NCBI RefSeq assembly: GCF_004761865.1
Contig: NZ_SJDM01000001.1
Span: 257,549-321,548 of the forward strand
Direction of reading: 5' to 3'
Length of the DNA: 64,000 nt
DNA from: Crenalkalicoccus roseus
GTDB taxonomy: Bacteria > Pseudomonadota > Alphaproteobacteria > Acetobacterales > Acetobacteraceae
Of this stretch, positions 61,699-64,000 are shown piece by piece. Positions within the stretch are counted from its first letter, which is position 1; every line of letters begins with the position of its first letter. The position numbers were made by a program, and so were the translations under genes. The notes under the pieces were generated by a model. That model had not been told where the DNA came from and did no database searches. It worked only from the letters and a program-made list of their open reading frames with translations.

Positions 61699-62436
61699 AT
61701 GCGTGTACTCCTGGTCGAAGATGATCTGGCCACCTCCCGCGGCCTGGTCGCCATGCTCAAGGCGGCGTCGATGATCGTCGACGCGGTGGACAGCGGCGAG
61801 GAGGCGCTCGACCTCGCCCGCCACTACGACTACGACATCGTGCTGCTCGACCTCGGCCTGCCGGACATGGAGGGCTACGAGGTGGTGCGCCGCCTGCGCG
61901 CGGCCCGCGTCGAGACGCCGGTGCTGATCCTCTCCGGCCTCAGCCGTCCCGGGGCGAAGGTGAAGGGGTTCAGCATGGGGGCGGACGACTTCATCACCAA
62001 GCCCTTCGACCCGCCGGAGCTCGTGGCGCGCATCCAGGCCGTGGTGCGGCGCGCCAAGGGCTTCGCCCAGCCCACCCTCTCGGTGGGGGACCTCACGCTC
62101 AACCTGGCCTCGCGGGAGGTCACCGTGGGCGGTGTGCCGGTGCACCTGACCGGCAAGGAATACGCGGTGCTGGAGCTGCTCACCCTGCGCAAGGGCACGG
62201 TGCTGACGAAGGAAGCCTTCCTGAACCACCTCTACGGCGGCATGGACGAGCCCGAGATCAAGATCATCGACGTCTTCATCTGCAAGCTGCGCAAGAAGCT
62301 GGCCCAGGCCGGGGCGGACAACCTGATCGGCACGGTCTGGGGGCGCGGCTACGTCTTGCGGGACCCGGCCCAGCCGGGGGGCCGCCCCGCCCTTGCCCCG
62401 AAGGCCATGGGCCTGTCCGCCGCCCACGCCGCGTGA
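61699..62436 (+). CDS. ctrA: cell-cycle/motility response regulator CtrA
   Basis: A 245-residue OmpR-type response regulator. The receiver has acidic residues in LLVEDD, the phosphoacceptor Asp51 in [19 protein letters not shown], and [13 protein letters not shown]. The winged-helix effector reads [20 protein letters not shown], then [20 protein letters not shown] and [11 protein letters not shown], virtually the canonical CtrA DNA-binding domain. In Rhodospirillales CtrA mostly controls motility, chemotaxis and gene transfer. Its neighbours here are fliI and cheR-cheB. Confidence 0.97.
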   Translation: MRVLLVEDDLATSRGLVAMLKAASMIVDAVDSGEEALDLARHYDYDIVLLDLGLPDMEGYEVVRRLRAARVETPVLILSGLSRPGAKVKGFSMGADDFITKPFDPPELVARIQAVVRRAKGFAQPTLSVGDLTLNLASREVTVGGVPVHLTGKEYAVLELLTLRKGTVLTKEAFLNHLYGGMDEPEIKIIDVFICKLRKKLAQAGADNLIGTVWGRGYVLRDPAQPGGRPALAPKAMGLSAAHAA

Positions 62437-62573
62437 GCCGCCGGCCGGCGCCGCACAAGGGGCCCGCCGGGCCTCGCCGCGATGGCGCCTGCGCTGCCCG
62501 ATGGTGGGGGGAACCGGGCAGCGCGCCAGGGACGGAAGCGGCCCCGTGGTACCTGATCCACGGTGGTGGAAGG

Positions 62574-62639
62574 GCCGAAGCGGTGAACCGGTCGCCCGGC
62601 ATGGAGCGGAAGCCTTGATCCACCGGAGCGGATCACGCG
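62574..62639 (+). repeat. palindromic interspersed repeat, copy 2
   Basis: It begins GCCGAAGCGGTGAACCGG and carries TGATCC-accggagc-GGATCA as its inverted core. It aligns over its length to the copies at 62681-62751 (plus) and 16269-16340 (minus), more diverged than those two are from each other. Confidence 0.55.
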
Positions 62640-62680
62640 TGGCCCTCGCCGGTTGACGCCCCATCCGCGAAGGCGGAATG

Positions 62681-62751
62681 GCCGGAGCGGTGACTCAGCC
62701 ACCCAGTGAAGGGCGGAAGCGCGATCCATCAAAGGGGATCCGCTGCAGCCG
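62681..62751 (+). repeat. palindromic interspersed repeat, copy 3
   Basis: It begins GCCGGAGCGGTGA, contains GGGCGGAAGCGCGATCC and ends GCTGCAGCCG. Those blocks match, in order and spacing, the reverse complement of 16269-16340. The inverted core here is imperfect. Confidence 0.6.
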
Positions 62752-62775
62752 GGCCGCCCCCCGTTCCTCCGCCCC

Positions 62776-63603
62776 CTACACCGCCAGCGCCGCCACGCGC
62801 GGCAGCGCATAAGCGCCGCGGGCGCCGGAGACGGGGACCAGCCGGTCGGTCAGGCCGAGCACCGTCTCCGCCCCGCCCAGATACAGCACGCCATCGTCCG
62901 CCAGCCGCTCCGCCACCGCCGCCAGCACCCGCGCCTTGGTGGGCGGATCGAGATAGATCAGCACGTTGCGGCAGAAGATCACGTCGAACCGCCCAAGCGG
63001 GCGCAGATCGTCCAGCAGATTCCAGCGCAGGAAGCGGGCCATGGCGCGCAACTCGGGCGCGACCCGCCAGCGCCCGGCTTCCTGGCGGAAATGCCGCACC
63101 AAGCGCTGGATGGAAAGGCCGCGCTGCACCTCGAACTGGGTGAACAGCCCCTCGCGCGCCCGCGCCAGCACCTCCTGGGCGATGTCGGTGCCGAGAATCT
63201 CCACCTTGCGCCCGGCCAGCTCCGGCCCCAGCTCCTCCGCGATCATGGCGACCGAGTAGGCCTCCTGCCCGGTCGAGCAGGCGGCCGACCACACGCGCAG
63301 CACCGCCCCCGGCGGCCGCGCCGCGGCCAGGGCGGGCAGCAGGCCGCGCAGATGCTCGAAGGGTGCGCCGTCGCGGAAGAAGGAGGTCTCGTTGGTGGTC
63401 AGCGCCTCTGTCACCGCCTCGGCCAGCGGCCCGGAAGGGGCGTCGCGCAGCCGCGCCGCCAGCGCGTCCAGCGTCGGCAGGCCCTCCCGCCGCAGCAGCG
63501 GAGCGAGGCGCGTCTCCAGCATGTAGAGCTTGTCCGGCGTCAGGACCAGGCCGGAGCGGGCCTTCACCACCCGGGCGACCAGCTCGAAATTCCCGGCGAT
63601 CAC
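62776..63603 (-). CDS. cheR: chemotaxis protein methyltransferase CheR
   Basis: A 275-residue CheR, which methylates glutamates of chemoreceptors using SAM. The N-terminal helical domain (VVKARSGLVLTPDKLYMLET) is followed by TNETSFFRDGAPFEHLRG. The SAM-binding loop is VLRVWSAACSTGQEAYSVAM, and FDVIFCRNVLIYLDPPTKAR ends the catalytic part. It starts with a GTG at 63603 overlapping the cheB stop (GTGA), so cheB and cheR are coupled. A palindromic repeat region lies beyond its stop. Confidence 0.95.
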   Translation of the reverse strand: MIAGNFELVARVVKARSGLVLTPDKLYMLETRLAPLLRREGLPTLDALAARLRDAPSGPLAEAVTEALTTNETSFFRDGAPFEHLRGLLPALAAARPPGAVLRVWSAACSTGQEAYSVAMIAEELGPELAGRKVEILGTDIAQEVLARAREGLFTQFEVQRGLSIQRLVRHFRQEAGRWRVAPELRAMARFLRWNLLDDLRPLGRFDVIFCRNVLIYLDPPTKARVLAAVAERLADDGVLYLGGAETVLGLTDRLVPVSGARGAYALPRVAALAV

Positions 63604-64000
63604 GCGGCCGCCCCCCGCCCCGCCACCATGGTGGCGATCTGCTCCCCGAGCGCCTCGGGCGGCAGCAGGGCGCGCGCCAGCCCGGCCCGGGCCACCGCGC
63701 CCGGCATGCCCCAGACCACGGAACTCGCCTCGTCCTGCGCCAGCACCGTCCCGCCCGCCGCCGCCACCGCGCGGCAGCCGGCGAGCCCGTCCTGTCCCAT
63801 TCCGGTGAGGATCACCGCCAGCACCCGCCCGCCGCAGAGCGCAGCGAGGCTGCGCAGCATCGGGTCCACGGCGGGGCGGCAGAAATTCTCCGCCGGCCCG
63901 TCGGACAGGCGCGCCACCAGCGCCCCGTCGGGCAGGGCCTCGGCCAGCAGGTGCCGGTCGCCCGGCGCCAGGTAGAGGCGGCCGGGACGCAGCGCTTCCC
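63600..64000 (-). CDS. cheB: chemotaxis protein-glutamate methylesterase CheB (partial, N-terminus outside window)
   Basis: Only the last ~133 residues are present; the gene runs off the window end. The visible part is the C-terminal CheB esterase domain: RLYLAPGDRHLL, SDGPAENFCRPAVDPMLRSL, VILTGMGQDGLAG (with the catalytic-triad Asp) and LAQDEASSVVWGMPGAVARA. It removes methyl groups from chemoreceptors and opposes CheR. The receiver domain, if any, cannot be seen. It is upstream of and coupled to cheR. Confidence 0.93.
   Translation of the reverse strand, partial: EALRPGRLYLAPGDRHLLAEALPDGALVARLSDGPAENFCRPAVDPMLRSLAALCGGRVLAVILTGMGQDGLAGCRAVAAAGGTVLAQDEASSVVWGMPGAVARAGLARALLPPEALGEQIATMVAGRGAAA

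Larger units (their letters stand above)
62437..62775. other. 339-base intergenic region between ctrA and cheR with repeats
   Basis: No gene is seen here between the convergent ctrA and cheR ends. Most of the stretch from about 62514 is made of a degenerate palindromic repeat: a partial copy, then fuller copies at 62574-62639 and 62681-62751, each with GATCC and GGATC half-sites. Confidence 0.6.

Overview
The window is very GC-rich (clearly above 70% by eye), densely coded DNA from an alphaproteobacterium. The family is most likely Acetobacteraceae (Roseomonas-like) within the Rhodospirillales. Evidence: a near-canonical CtrA response regulator with a GANTC methylation site in its promoter region, the mutS-glnD-murJ gene order, a bactofilin, and four orphan Bug-type (TctC) tricarboxylate receptors. 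No tRNA, rRNA or CRISPR array was seen. The first 103 bases hold no gene I can recognise.

Region by region. 0-8 kb: a coupled lyase/CoA-transferase pair, gloB with a divergent methyltransferase, and a nitronate monooxygenase / Bug receptor / acyl-CoA dehydrogenase operon. 8-16 kb: typA, two tandem secreted paralogues, adenosine kinase, membrane proteins, bactofilin, a lipoprotein and an AEC permease. 16-22 kb is the most accessory-looking stretch: a STAND (NB-ARC type) NTPase with TPR repeats is followed by a small helical protein carrying the same short N-terminal beta motif, with a transposase remnant, another Bug receptor, a methyltransferase and a small Cas2/SinR-like protein alongside. 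22-34 kb: maeB, mutS, glnD, murJ and an aminotransferase. 34-42 kb: MFS, GST, NIPSNAP, an arginase-family enzyme, a leader region with a predicted 16-residue upstream ORF, an ornithine/lysine decarboxylase, an alcohol dehydrogenase, a Bug receptor and a PfpI protein. 42-51 kb: an ADP-forming acyl-CoA ligase / Bug / enoyl-CoA hydratase operon, a phnD-phnC-phnE-phnE importer and an acyl-CoA dehydrogenase. 51-57 kb: a DegP/Q protease and an uncharacterised three-gene coiled-coil cluster that includes a DUF6384-like membrane protein. 57-64 kb: Lrp/phhA/hppD (phenylalanine and tyrosine catabolism), fliI-fliJ, ctrA, cheR and a cheB cut by the window end.

Genes are often coupled by 4-base ATGA/GTGA overlaps. 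The repeated pairing of orphan solute receptors with acyl-CoA enzymes suggests uptake and oxidation of organic acids. Several convergent gene ends carry perfect GC-rich hairpins that probably act as terminators. A palindromic interspersed repeat occurs near 16.3 kb and twice near 62.6 kb.

The best candidates for something undescribed are: (1) the STAND NTPase plus small partner, which looks like an NLR/effector pair joined by a shared amyloid-like motif; (2) the three-gene coiled-coil cluster at 53.2-56.8 kb; (3) the leader peptide and hairpin in front of the decarboxylase. All functional calls come from reading motifs by eye; no database search was run.
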